The notes: generated by a model from the letters alone, not told the origin. DNA of 64,000 bases from CAIVAT01 sp964525995 (GCA_964525995.1 CAZGIM010000017.1:1-64000), one strand, 5' to 3'. Shown: positions 7,685 through 16,725, counted from the first letter of the stretch. Made by a program: numbers and translations.

Positions 7685-9958
7685 TTAAAGAATCTGTTCT
7701 GTATCGGCAATATCTAACCCCTTTTCTTTATTATAGAATCCTTCACGAATAACGTAAATTCCCACTTTTTCATCATTGATCAAGATTGTTTCTAGATCAA
7801 TCATGTGTTTCTTTTTACCTTTTTCAATCAAATAGATTGGTAATTCAAATGAGTTTTGAAGTTTCCAGATTTGAAAACCAAAATAGTTATTGAAGTATTT
7901 TAATGCTGGCTTTTCAATAAACACAGTGTCCTGAGGAGTAATATTTCTACTTTTCCAAAAATTAGTGTCTGTATCGTCGGTTGCTGTTATCTGTTTCGGA
8001 TTAATGAGCCAATTCCATGAGAAATACTCTTTCAAATTTCTGGCATTGTTAATTGCTCTGGGCGAAAAAGATTCTTGAACGGCATAAACATGATTAATAA
8101 AATTTACAAGCTTCTCAGCACTGTATAGTGTGTTTTCAAGTATATCCGATGTTTTTACAAAAGCATTGCATGGAATCCACGCTTTGGTTTGTCGATCGTA
8201 TTCTCCATAAGGTGCAGGATAAACCAAGTCGTTTTTTTGTGGTATCAATACGTACAGTTCTCCCACTTTTGTTTTGTCGAAACGGCATAGACGCCCTGCA
8301 CGTTGAGTCAAACGATCAATCGGACACAGTTCCGAAATCATAATATCAGCACTAATGTTGATACTCATCTCGCCAATTTGGGTTAGAATAGCTATTCCTT
8401 TGGCACAGTTCTTTTCCCATGCTTCTTTTCCTAATGCATTAATTAACTCTTGCTCTTTATCCTTCTTGTGCGGTTCTGTGAATCGACTATGGTATAAAAT
8501 CGGATTTACATTTCTCTTTTTGAACCAATTATAAAACATCACTGCTTTATCAACGGTATTTGCATAGATGATTGCAGTTTCTTTCTCAACACACAAGTTA
8601 AGTAAATCACTGATCTCTTCCATATCAGAATACTCTTTGATCGATTTTATCTTAAAACGATCTCTCGAATTATCCGAAATATCTTCAATGATATGGTCAA
8701 TTTTATATCCCAACTTTCGATAAGATGGCAAAACCGATTCTGGTAATGACGCACTCATTAAAAGAACAGGAACATTCCAATATTTTAGGATTTCGAGTAA
8801 AACAAGAATGTTTGCTTGCGTATAATCATCATAGAAGTCTGCTTCATCAATGACCAAACAAGAATTGGCCATGTTGAATGAGATTAAATGATGGTCTTCT
8901 CTGGTCAACGTCAATGCCATTAAAAGATGGTCAATGGTACAAACAGTTATCGGCGTTTGAAGTAGTCTCGCAAATTCGTGAATTTTCTCTGCATCACGTT
9001 TTTCCAATACGCCAGTTTCAACTTGTTCCTGAAACTTTACAAACCAAGCACTAGAATGATAAAGTCCGGTATCAGATAAGCTTTCGGCAACATTAATTGC
9101 TAATGCATTCGATGTAAAACGGGTGGGCATGGCAATTACTAACCGATCTGCCCGTTTATTTTCAATCTGTAAGGAGGCCCACAATAATGAGGCATCTGTT
9201 TTTCCTGCGCCAGTTGGTGCGCGAACAAGAAGTAGATCATTTTGCCAATGTTGCTCTATCAATTTTTGAATCCCTCTTTTTTCTTTGTGGGGAAATTGAT
9301 ATCTAAATTGAGTGAAATCAGGTACAACTTCGCCTTCTTCCTTAGCACTTGCTCGATGGTCGACCAACTGAAGCAAACCTCGTGGCCCGGCAAATTCATA
9401 AAATGACTTTGCACTTTGTTCCAGTGAATATAGCTCAATTACACGATTACTTTCCCTTTTAAAGTTTCTCCAAAGGTCTGAAGCGTTTTCGTTTTTCCAG
9501 CGCTCTTCGAAATTGTTCCCCAATTTACTATGATGGGCGGCAATTGCTGCTTGCTGAGGTAATGGCAAATTAGTTTTTTCAATCAATCGTAATGATTGAA
9601 TTTCATGTCGAACTTCTGCCTTGCGAATGTTCTCGCCAGCATTTTCTGTTTTTGAATAGTCTTTAAACGTGCCACCGTGTTGTGTTTGCCATTGAAGGAA
9701 AGCTTCGTAATCTTTCTGACAAGCAATTTGCCATTTGGGATTTTTCTTTCCCAAATCATGATACCGGCATACCCGCTCTAAACGGATGGCTAAACTTTTG
9801 CCTATTTGTTCCTGATATTTTTGAACAATAAAAGGAGTTTGCTCCAGCAATAGCTTCCCTTCCGACACGACTTCCTGAGTGTGCTGCTTAAGCGTAATGC
9901 CGGAAGGTTTTGCTAATATTGGATACTTAAAATTATTCACCTCCAAAAGCCTGTTCAA
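7685..9958 (-). CDS. cas3: CRISPR-associated nuclease-helicase Cas3
   Basis: This 757-residue protein has an N-terminal HD nuclease domain (His26, His67-Asp68 in RYHDLGKK, His118, His142-His143 in AAHHS, Asp200-His201 in LVDHRAS) followed by a superfamily 2 helicase with Walker A RAPTGAGKT (about 246-254), DEAD box VIDEAD, motif III MSASLP and motif VI QRAGRLCRF. Cas3 is recruited by Cascade and degrades target DNA 3' to 5'. Its start overlaps the end of cas7 by 26 bases. All motifs look intact. It is the last gene of the interference operon here; the usual next gene, cas4, is displaced by the inserted genes. Confidence 0.95.
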   Translation of the reverse strand: MNRLLEVNNFKYPILAKPSGITLKQHTQEVVSEGKLLLEQTPFIVQKYQEQIGKSLAIRLERVCRYHDLGKKNPKWQIACQKDYEAFLQWQTQHGGTFKDYSKTENAGENIRKAEVRHEIQSLRLIEKTNLPLPQQAAIAAHHSKLGNNFEERWKNENASDLWRNFKRESNRVIELYSLEQSAKSFYEFAGPRGLLQLVDHRASAKEEGEVVPDFTQFRYQFPHKEKRGIQKLIEQHWQNDLLLVRAPTGAGKTDASLLWASLQIENKRADRLVIAMPTRFTSNALAINVAESLSDTGLYHSSAWFVKFQEQVETGVLEKRDAEKIHEFARLLQTPITVCTIDHLLMALTLTREDHHLISFNMANSCLVIDEADFYDDYTQANILVLLEILKYWNVPVLLMSASLPESVLPSYRKLGYKIDHIIEDISDNSRDRFKIKSIKEYSDMEEISDLLNLCVEKETAIIYANTVDKAVMFYNWFKKRNVNPILYHSRFTEPHKKDKEQELINALGKEAWEKNCAKGIAILTQIGEMSINISADIMISELCPIDRLTQRAGRLCRFDKTKVGELYVLIPQKNDLVYPAPYGEYDRQTKAWIPCNAFVKTSDILENTLYSAEKLVNFINHVYAVQESFSPRAINNARNLKEYFSWNWLINPKQITATDDTDTNFWKSRNITPQDTVFIEKPALKYFNNYFGFQIWKLQNSFELPIYLIEKGKKKHMIDLETILINDEKVGIYVIREGFYNKEKGLDIADTEQIL

Positions 9959-10907
9959 ATGTTACTACTTCTGTCCCTTTTGCAGGATCGTAAAGAGGAG
10001 TTGCAGATAGAAACTCCAAGGCTTCTATATAGGCTTTGTGGACACTTTTCTCTGTTTTATCATCGCCGATTAAATATTTAGCACCTCTGGCCTCAAGTTC
10101 AGCCAAAATATTTTTTTGCTCCTGCTCGCCAGCAACAAAATACCTGCTTGCTTTTCGGCTTAAAACCGTATCGAACACAATCAAAACTTTTTGAGGTTCG
10201 CCGCTCACTGCATTGCGGGCTTGGCTGGCATAGTCGTTCATCGACTTGGTTGCTTCCAAATACAGTCTTGCACGCCGTTTGCGTTCATTGTCATCGGCAT
10301 GCTTAAAATACTTGGTACCAAGATTAAAACTTTTTTCATATTTGAAGGCTTTAGAGATACTCAATGCACTAATATCCAAAAAGAAGTTCATGTGCATCAA
10401 ATCATATTCACTGAATTCTTTAGTTGCAAGAGCCTGTTTATTCTCTCCGCCTTCTTCTGCTTCGTTATCATTCCTGATAATGTAGCCATCAGAATAAACA
10501 TGTTCTCCTTTAATATTATTCTTAATACGCACTAATAAATCACGTCCTACTTCACTTTCATCGATTGCAACAGCTGGAGTCACTGATAATGGAGCAGTTC
10601 TTCTTCCCGAATAATCACCTTTTGATGGGTGCATAAACCCTCCCATATCGGCACGCAAATCTTTTTCAATTAAGTTGCTAATGCCATCTCCATTTGAAAC
10701 AAATGTGTCTTCCTTCGCTGGATCAGTTGTATTTATTCGATCGATTGCAGAAAACAGCACATGACGCTGCATTTGTCCCGAAACATACACCCGCCCATCG
10801 CGTCTTCTTTTAATTGAAGATGCATTTCCTAACAATTTTTCGCCACCGTTTGCTATATGGTTTTCAAACGGGGCAAGAGCTGTAACTAAAATTCCTTTAA
10901 TTTCCAT
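9933..10907 (-). CDS. cas7: Cascade backbone protein Cas7 (DevR/Cst2-like family)
   Basis: The 324-residue protein begins with an RRM-like strand (MEIKGILVTALAP) and contains the conserved region with SGQMQRHVLFSAI and the Gly-rich DMGGFMHPSKGDYSGRRTAPL segment, typical of the DevR branch of Cas7. Cas7 subunits polymerise along the crRNA spacer. It lies 23 bases after the cas8-like gene and overlaps cas3. Among Bacteroidota it could be the variant called Csp1 in the older PGING naming; I cannot separate these without a profile search. Confidence 0.88.
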   Translation of the reverse strand: MEIKGILVTALAPFENHIANGGEKLLGNASSIKRRRDGRVYVSGQMQRHVLFSAIDRINTTDPAKEDTFVSNGDGISNLIEKDLRADMGGFMHPSKGDYSGRRTAPLSVTPAVAIDESEVGRDLLVRIKNNIKGEHVYSDGYIIRNDNEAEEGGENKQALATKEFSEYDLMHMNFFLDISALSISKAFKYEKSFNLGTKYFKHADDNERKRRARLYLEATKSMNDYASQARNAVSGEPQKVLIVFDTVLSRKASRYFVAGEQEQKNILAELEARGAKYLIGDDKTEKSVHKAYIEALEFLSATPLYDPAKGTEVVTFEQAFGGE

Positions 10908-10930
10908 TGTTTTTGTTTTTTTTGGTTTAA

Positions 10931-12511
10931 TTATTCTTCACTGTGATCATCAGATTCGTCAGTATCATCTAGATCATCAGATTCGTTATGTTCACTGAGT
11001 GGATCAATCCTCTTTTTGTAAGGATTCAATCGAGAATAGGCAATTAATAGATTCTTTGCGTCATCAAGGGATAATTCGCCAGTATTAGTTTTATCGATGA
11101 AAAGAGTAGCTTCATTTGGAGCTTCAGTAGTTGACAGGCGCCCAGCCCTCGTTATTGTTTGGGCTATTAATGCCGTCCCGGATTTAGCGCAAAAGATTGA
11201 ACTTTCGATTTCTATCAATCCTTTTGATTTTTCTTTTCGAAGTTCTTCTTTATATTTCGGTGAATTCTCTTTTACCTCAGCTTTAGCTGCAAAATATGCA
11301 ACCTGGTTGAGCCATTTTCCCATAGCCCTTGCTGATGCCACAATTGTTGGATCAATTTTTTCCATTTTTATAAAGTATGTGTTAAACAATAGTGTCACTT
11401 GATTGGGATATTCTGCCCGAAAGGCCAGAAAATCCTTAAATGCAGCATGATTAAATAATTGGAGAAAGCGACTTGTGAACAAATCGAACTTTTGGTATTC
11501 ATTTACAAGCGCATTCTTTTCTGCAGGTTTTAAATCTTTTCTGAATCTATTCCCATGTAGAACTAATTCCGAGTAATATATACTATCAACTATTGTTCTT
11601 AGCTTTCCAGCTTTTGCTAAATCAATTACATGATGATTATATGTGAAAGAAGTCGCATTTCCATACTTGACGAGATAAACAGTCGAATTTTTTAAACTTT
11701 CAAGAACCAATTTTACTTGTTCTGAATCTTGGGCTTCTTTTGCAAGTTCACCAAGAGCACCAAGTAATGCAATGCTGCCTAACGCACTACTTCTAGGAGG
11801 ATTAGGAAAGTTTCCCTTGAATATCAAAGGCGGTTTAGCCTCGTACTCTGTCTTTTCAGTTTTTCCTTTCCCTGTAAGTTTAGAAAGAACATTGCCCATC
11901 ATTAGGTCTCCATCCGTTCCAAAACTTCTTAGTCTTTTAAAAACTTGAATGAAACTTTTTAGCTCATCTAATGGAATGTCAGGAATGATGCAAACATTGT
12001 ACATCTCTGGTTTTCCTTTTTTATCGATTCTATATTGAAGGCATGGTTTGATTGGGGATAGTGTTGTTATTGCACTTAATCCTTGATCTTTCAATGTAAT
12101 TTTAGGATTTCCTCTTCCTATTTTTTTATTAATAGAGAAACTTAAGTATTCACCTGTTACCGGTGCGATTGAAGTAGATACATCTTCAATTTTATTCAAC
12201 AAATTCTTCGGTAACTCTTCTAATAAATAATGGCTTTTATTCCATATATGCCTTGACTCTTTGAATGAAGAAATAATGTTGGGTGAAAGAAATATTCCTT
12301 GTTTTGTGTCGCCTTTTTCAAGCTTAATAAAATCAAATTTTACTTTGTTTTTACCTTCGACAGATTCTGTTGGATAAACTCGAAATGAATTCAATCCATT
12401 CTCAATTTCAGCAATGATGTGTTTCCCTGTAATTTCTTCACAATAGGTTAGGTTATTTTCTACCATGATCAATGCTTGTGCATATCTGATATAAGGATGA
12501 ATTGCTACCAT
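10931..12511 (-). CDS. Cascade large subunit, Cas8-like
   Basis: This 526-residue protein lies between cas5 and cas7, the position of the large subunit Cas8 in type I-B. I recognise no short diagnostic motif, as expected for this fast-evolving family, so the call rests on size, position and overlap with cas5 (7 bases). Cas8 reads the PAM and helps open the target. The C-terminus is unusual: the last ~20 residues are almost entirely acidic and polar (SDDLDDTDESDD), which could act as a DNA mimic or disordered tail. The subfamily could be Cst1/Cas8b1 or the PGING variant. Confidence 0.75.
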   Translation of the reverse strand: MVAIHPYIRYAQALIMVENNLTYCEEITGKHIIAEIENGLNSFRVYPTESVEGKNKVKFDFIKLEKGDTKQGIFLSPNIISSFKESRHIWNKSHYLLEELPKNLLNKIEDVSTSIAPVTGEYLSFSINKKIGRGNPKITLKDQGLSAITTLSPIKPCLQYRIDKKGKPEMYNVCIIPDIPLDELKSFIQVFKRLRSFGTDGDLMMGNVLSKLTGKGKTEKTEYEAKPPLIFKGNFPNPPRSSALGSIALLGALGELAKEAQDSEQVKLVLESLKNSTVYLVKYGNATSFTYNHHVIDLAKAGKLRTIVDSIYYSELVLHGNRFRKDLKPAEKNALVNEYQKFDLFTSRFLQLFNHAAFKDFLAFRAEYPNQVTLLFNTYFIKMEKIDPTIVASARAMGKWLNQVAYFAAKAEVKENSPKYKEELRKEKSKGLIEIESSIFCAKSGTALIAQTITRAGRLSTTEAPNEATLFIDKTNTGELSLDDAKNLLIAYSRLNPYKKRIDPLSEHNESDDLDDTDESDDHSEE

Positions 12512-13230
12512 AATTCTTTAAATTTTAAATCTACCCACCCCTCACTATTCCCTATATAGCCAATATTTTCTGACGAAAGTTTATCACAAAGCATTCTATA
12601 TAGGTCTGAATCTATTGCAAGCTGAATTTCATATTTACCATTAGCAAAAACATATTCACGAGATGTTGGAGTAGAATAATATAAAGGATAAGAATCTGCA
12701 TTCTTTTTAAAAAAATTAAACAATGCAGTATTATCTATCTTTTGAGGTTTATCCTTATCCCGAGGTTGTTGTCTTTTAAGGGGAATAATCCCATAATCTA
12801 AATTGAATGTCCCTTTCGGATGAACATCAGCATCAGCTCTTCTATAAGCCTTACTCCATAAGTCGTCATAAAAGCCAAGAGCAGGAATTACTGGTAACAT
12901 AATATCAAAGTAATCCATCAACAATGGGCTATATGTTGAGCCTTTGGTTCTATCAACAAACTCCAGTTGAGGATTCTTTTTTGCTTGTTTCTTCCTCAAT
13001 GCTACGAGTTCCTTTATTATCGATTTCCGATCAGCCAAATCAATGTGCCACCCCAGAATGTTCTCAAAAAGTCCGCAAAGCATTTTTTTGTCGGGGATTT
13101 TTAAAGTTTTATAGTAAGAACCTGGTAATTCACTCACCATCGAGAGAGGTGCTAATGGTTCAATTTCGAGAATTACCTTTAGGTTAGGTTCCGGTATCTT
13201 CTCAAGAATTGATAAATCAAGTTGTTGCAT
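12505..13230 (-). CDS. cas5: Cascade subunit Cas5
   Basis: The 241-residue protein has the Cas5 N-terminal pattern: an RRM-type strand (KVILEIEPLAPLSM) followed by PGSYYKTLKIP and LCGLFENILGWH, a form seen in Bacteroidota Cas5 proteins. Cas5 caps the 5' handle of the crRNA in Cascade. It is the first gene of the block cas5-cas8-cas7-cas3. A perfect 12-base palindrome lies 53 bases upstream. I found no clear -7 box before it, so it may depend on a promoter near cas6. Confidence 0.82.
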   Translation of the reverse strand: MQQLDLSILEKIPEPNLKVILEIEPLAPLSMVSELPGSYYKTLKIPDKKMLCGLFENILGWHIDLADRKSIIKELVALRKKQAKKNPQLEFVDRTKGSTYSPLLMDYFDIMLPVIPALGFYDDLWSKAYRRADADVHPKGTFNLDYGIIPLKRQQPRDKDKPQKIDNTALFNFFKKNADSYPLYYSTPTSREYVFANGKYEIQLAIDSDLYRMLCDKLSSENIGYIGNSEGWVDLKFKELW

Positions 13231-13282
13231 ATCTTGTGGTTATATTAATTATTCTTGTTTAGATTCTTTATCACCTAATCGT

Positions 13283-13294
13283 AGTCAATTGACT
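13283..13294. promoter_or_regulatory. Perfect palindrome upstream of cas5
   Basis: AGTCAATTGACT is a perfect 12-base palindrome 53 bases upstream of the cas5 start. Its TTGAC/GTCAA half-sites resemble those of the TGACA-N5-TGTCA dyad upstream of cas6, so both may be sites for one regulator, for example the WYL protein. A single palindrome of this length can arise by chance. Confidence 0.3.
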
Positions 13295-13377
13295 TGTATG
13301 TTTCTATCATAACTTTTCAGGAATCTTAAAATATTCCGTTATAAAAATCCTATCCCAATCCTCCATGAATGTAATCA

Positions 13378-14820
13378 TCAATTCCTTCCATCTTTTTCTA
13401 CCACTCCCGCCTTCCGCATCTCCTCCTTCAACGCCGGTAACGCGGGTTTCCGGTTGTAAAGTTCATGGATCAGATGGCTGGATTGCTCTTCCATGCCATT
13501 GATCTGTAGGGCCAATTCCAGCCATTCGGCTATATGTTTATAACCGCTGCGTTTTTTGTGGTTCCGGAGTATATCATCGCATTTGATCCGGATCAGTTCA
13601 AAGACTTCAGCCGGGTAAATGTTCAATATGGGCGTTATCATTTCAGTGAAGTACCAGGTGTGCAGTACTTCCTTTTGAACCAGGTTGAGAATTTCAGGAT
13701 ATCGTTTTTCAATGCCCAATACCCTGACTTTGAAAGCATCGTTGAAGACGATCTCCCCGGCAAATCGGATTTTCTCCTCCTCGGTCAGGTAGTCGCGAAG
13801 CACTGCGTACGAATCGATATCATGGTCACGAAGGGTTTTATAATACAGTACCTCCTTATAAAATGTCTCATCAAACATGGGAAACAACAGTTCGCTGAAA
13901 TAATCGCACAACTCGGCCTGATGTTCCCTGAAAAGCTTTTGCCCCACCAGTCTGAAACAGTCAGGATCATCGGTCCAGTAATAATCGAGGAGTTGTTTTG
14001 CCACGTCCAGATCCGTTTCCATGTATTCTTCGGCCGTTTCGCGCCATATCAAAGGATCATCATCGAATGAAGCGATCCTGACCGCCAGCTTTGGTATCCA
14101 TGCATAGTCAATATCAGAGGATGCAAAATACGTCATGATACTTCCGGCCGTTTTGATCGTCTCTGTTAAACTGATCAGCAGGGATTCAAAATATTTCAGA
14201 TAGTTTTTCATACCCCGGTAATTTTCGAGGTAATGATTCAATATGGCTTCGATGGCTTGCATCGCATGTGTTTCAGACATAACTGTGCGCCCGAGGACAT
14301 CGATCGATTCAGTCATGATCTCCTGATGATCCAACAGAAGGGTATCGGTAAGATCTTCAAAAACATTGTCCGATCCCGGGATTACTGTATTCAAACAGGC
14401 GTCGTACATGCCTATAAGATTACACACCGCATTTACCACCTGCCCTCTATTTATGTCCTCAGTGATTTCCAGTTTCCATCCCTTAAAAATAGCATCCAGA
14501 TGATCTTCGGCAAAATATTCCCAGGCTTGGTAGTCTTCAATATAGCCACTATGCCGTGGTACATATTCGCGCCAATCCATATTGTCGAAGTTGAGCGATT
14601 CAAGCTCATTTTTCAATTTTATGCCGGCATCAGCTATGACCTTTCCGGGATTGACCGGCAAAGGCTCAGGAGATTTTTGTTTCAGTTCGTTATATAACAT
14701 AGTGAACTGGTTGCGCAACGCTTCGTTTTTCTCAAGCGCTTTCCGTAAAAAATCCAGCTTTATCTCATCGGGCATTTCCCGGATCATCTGCTCCAAACTT
14801 TGATTACCTTGTTTCTTCAT
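13378..14820 (-). CDS. Helical-repeat protein inside the cas operon, possibly related to SWIM-protein C-termini
   Basis: I do not firmly recognise this 480-residue protein. It is almost all helical and rich in acidic and aromatic residues. Its end (RSGYKHIAEWLELALQI followed by ELYNRKPALPALKEEMRKAG) resembles the C-terminal helical region of SWIM zinc-finger proteins, but no CxC...CxH SWIM motif or other cysteine cluster is present. There is no signal peptide or membrane segment. It lies between cas6 (82 bases) and cas5 (147 bases), in the same direction. No core type I-B protein belongs at this place, so it is a candidate accessory protein or regulator of the system. Function unknown. Confidence 0.55.
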   Translation of the reverse strand: MKKQGNQSLEQMIREMPDEIKLDFLRKALEKNEALRNQFTMLYNELKQKSPEPLPVNPGKVIADAGIKLKNELESLNFDNMDWREYVPRHSGYIEDYQAWEYFAEDHLDAIFKGWKLEITEDINRGQVVNAVCNLIGMYDACLNTVIPGSDNVFEDLTDTLLLDHQEIMTESIDVLGRTVMSETHAMQAIEAILNHYLENYRGMKNYLKYFESLLISLTETIKTAGSIMTYFASSDIDYAWIPKLAVRIASFDDDPLIWRETAEEYMETDLDVAKQLLDYYWTDDPDCFRLVGQKLFREHQAELCDYFSELLFPMFDETFYKEVLYYKTLRDHDIDSYAVLRDYLTEEEKIRFAGEIVFNDAFKVRVLGIEKRYPEILNLVQKEVLHTWYFTEMITPILNIYPAEVFELIRIKCDDILRNHKKRSGYKHIAEWLELALQINGMEEQSSHLIHELYNRKPALPALKEEMRKAGVVEKDGRN

Positions 14821-14890
14821 AAAAAATCCTTTCTATCCTTTAAATCTTTTCAATCTTTCTTTTCAGTCTCTTCAATCTTTTAAATGTTTC
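14821..14890 (-). repeat. Degenerate tandem repeat before the helical-repeat gene
   Basis: The gap between cas6 and the 480-residue gene is built from imperfect copies of a purine-rich unit; on the minus strand GATTGAAAAGATTTTAAA, GATTGAAGAGACTGAAAA and GATTGAAAAGATTTAAAG follow one another. It contains the ribosome-binding region of the gene. Slippage here could change spacing to the start codon. Confidence 0.55.
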
Positions 14891-14902
14891 TTTAAAATCT
14901 TT

Positions 14903-15676
14903 TCAATCTCTCACCTCCACACATCCAAACCCAAGACTGTTCTTTTCGCCGAATCCGGCATAATATCCAAGTTTGATTAATTCAGGGGACGCTGTAATGC
15001 GAAAATCAAATTGGTAACCAATAATTTTTGACTCCTGCGGGGTGCCGGCTTTAATCAGGATTCCTTTTTTCCGTGGAGGAGTCAGTATTTCCAGCTTTCC
15101 ATCCTTTTCATCGAAGTGACATTCACTATTAAAAAACGTACGGTATTTCTCTTTCAGATTACGGAAAAACAATTCCCGGTACTCTGGTATGTCAGGGGCA
15201 AGATACCGGGCATACCGGTCACCGGGATACCTAAAAGAGATCATGACCGGCGCCATGGCTCTAAAACTCATGCATCCGGAAAACGAAGGTTCTGCAAGAC
15301 CTTCAATGGTACTTACTCTGAAAGGAACCTGCGATTGCCTGTCACCCAGGCGGAAAACCTGGTCCCGGAATATACCTGTAATAAAATGACTCACCACTTC
15401 GTCGGGAAGCATGGAGATGATCAGATATATATTTTTTCCGATGATCTCCATCCGGTCGCCCTGGATTTTCCTTCGGGGAACATCAAGATTCGAAAAGGTA
15501 AACAACTTGAAGCTCTTCTGGTCGTCGGTATATCCTTTTTCATGCAGCCACCCCGAAAATTCCGGATTGCCATGATTCAATACCCTGTATATCCAGGCGC
15601 TCAGCTCGTACTGGTAGTTGAGCGGAAGAATGTTTTCGCTTGAATTTAACAGCTCGAGTTGTAGTTTAAATCGCAT
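14903..15676 (-). CDS. cas6: CRISPR pre-crRNA endoribonuclease Cas6
   Basis: The 257-residue protein has the Cas6 layout: an N-terminal ferredoxin-like fold starting RFKLQLELL, histidines at about 34 and 45 (RVLNHGNPEF, WLHEKGY) as candidate catalytic residues, and the C-terminal glycine-rich loop (GYYAGFGEKNSLGFGCVEV) near residues 235-253. Cas6 cuts the repeat RNA eight bases before the spacer, giving the AUUGAAAC handle predicted from this array. It is the first cas gene after the WYL regulator, and two inverted repeats lie in its upstream region. Confidence 0.93.
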   Translation of the reverse strand: MRFKLQLELLNSSENILPLNYQYELSAWIYRVLNHGNPEFSGWLHEKGYTDDQKSFKLFTFSNLDVPRRKIQGDRMEIIGKNIYLIISMLPDEVVSHFITGIFRDQVFRLGDRQSQVPFRVSTIEGLAEPSFSGCMSFRAMAPVMISFRYPGDRYARYLAPDIPEYRELFFRNLKEKYRTFFNSECHFDEKDGKLEILTPPRKKGILIKAGTPQESKIIGYQFDFRITASPELIKLGYYAGFGEKNSLGFGCVEVRD

Positions 15677-15735
15677 GATGACGCCCGGTTTTCATAAAGA
15701 AAAGCTTTCTCCTTTAGTGATGTTGTTTTAATCAT

Positions 15736-15780
15736 CCTGAATGTTGCAAAGTTCAGGCCTGGTACTGACAATTACTGTCA
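15736..15780 (-). promoter_or_regulatory. Two inverted repeats in the cas6 upstream region
   Basis: CCTGAA (15736-15741) pairs with TTCAGG (15752-15757), and TGACA (15766-15770) pairs with TGTCA (15776-15780). On the minus strand GAACTTTG lies inside the first dyad, one base off the -7 consensus TAACTTTG, with a TTG 14 bases upstream (shorter than usual). Together they look like the control region of the cas6-led operon and a target for the adjacent WYL regulator. Confidence 0.4.
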
Positions 15781-15793
15781 ACCTTTATAATTT

Positions 15794-16693
15794 TCAGAAA
15801 ATCTTTCCTTTGATCTTTTGATTTAAAGCTTTCTTGAGCTTCCCGGGAGTGATGATCCTGATGTCGCCGGGCAAGCCCATTATAAACCTTCCGATTCCTT
15901 CAAAACTGCTTACCCAGCCTTTAAACTCAAAGATATTGTTTCCGCAGGCGCTGATGAATTCCTCCGCCATCGGGTACTCTTCCGTTAACAGGTTGGCCGC
16001 CCGCATCGTCATAAGCATCTTTACCCGGATCCTGTCGGGCCCGTGAATCCTGAAAACATCCATGGGCTCCGGTTGATGCCGGTCTTCAAATCTCCAATTT
16101 TGGGCTGTCATCCTCACCTCCATAATGCGTGCAGTCTTGAAAAGCTTGTTCAACCCCGATTCATGTTCATAACACCAGATATAACCATAATTCAAGGTGA
16201 ATTCAAAGGGTTCCACCATGCGGTCGGTCACCGTACCGCTGTTTGACGACTGATAACCATGCAGGATCACACACGTTTTGCTCTCAATTGCCCGGATCAG
16301 GCGGATCACTTTCTCCGAATTCTCTCTTTTGACCACCGGATACGGAACGCCTTTCAGATCGTATAACGCATACAGTTTAGCGGCTAAATTCTGTTTGATC
16401 ACGGTCTCGTCATCAAGGGCCAGGATCGCCTTATTCAGGATCCATGACTCTTCACGGGTAAAATGAAGGAGGTCGCCGATATCCTTCAGATACGGACTAT
16501 CCTTGTCGATTGTAAACAATCCGTCGCGACGATTCACGATAAATCCTTCGTCGCTCAGGGTTTCCAGATACCGGTACACCGAGCGTTCGGTGATTTCGAG
16601 TCTTTCGGCAATTTCATTCCTTGTGTACCCGATGCCCGATGAAAGCATCATGATGAGGCGGAGCAGTCGCTCAAGCCTGGGTTGATCAGCCAT
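15794..16693 (-). CDS. WYL-domain transcriptional regulator of the cas locus
   Basis: This 299-residue protein starts with a DeoR-like winged helix (about 1-60: RNEIAERLEITERSVYRYLETL), followed by a WYL sensing domain and a C-terminal WCX-like extension ending near FIMGLPGDIRIITPG. WYL proteins bind nucleotides or nucleic acids and commonly regulate CRISPR and other defence loci, usually as repressors. It is the first gene of the island, 117 bases upstream of cas6 and in the same direction. An inverted repeat 17 bases before its start suggests self-regulation. Confidence 0.88.
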   Translation of the reverse strand: MADQPRLERLLRLIMMLSSGIGYTRNEIAERLEITERSVYRYLETLSDEGFIVNRRDGLFTIDKDSPYLKDIGDLLHFTREESWILNKAILALDDETVIKQNLAAKLYALYDLKGVPYPVVKRENSEKVIRLIRAIESKTCVILHGYQSSNSGTVTDRMVEPFEFTLNYGYIWCYEHESGLNKLFKTARIMEVRMTAQNWRFEDRHQPEPMDVFRIHGPDRIRVKMLMTMRAANLLTEEYPMAEEFISACGNNIFEFKGWVSSFEGIGRFIMGLPGDIRIITPGKLKKALNQKIKGKIF

Positions 16694-16709
16694 ATCACTG
16701 AGTTAAATG

Positions 16710-16725
16710 AATTCAGACATGAATT
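16710..16725. promoter_or_regulatory. Inverted repeat before the WYL regulator
   Basis: AATTCA-GACA-TGAATT has perfect 6-base arms and sits 17 bases upstream of the regulator's ATG. ATGAATT also occurs twice as a direct repeat 12 bases apart here. It is a plausible autoregulatory operator, but AT-rich sequence makes chance occurrence possible. Confidence 0.35.
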
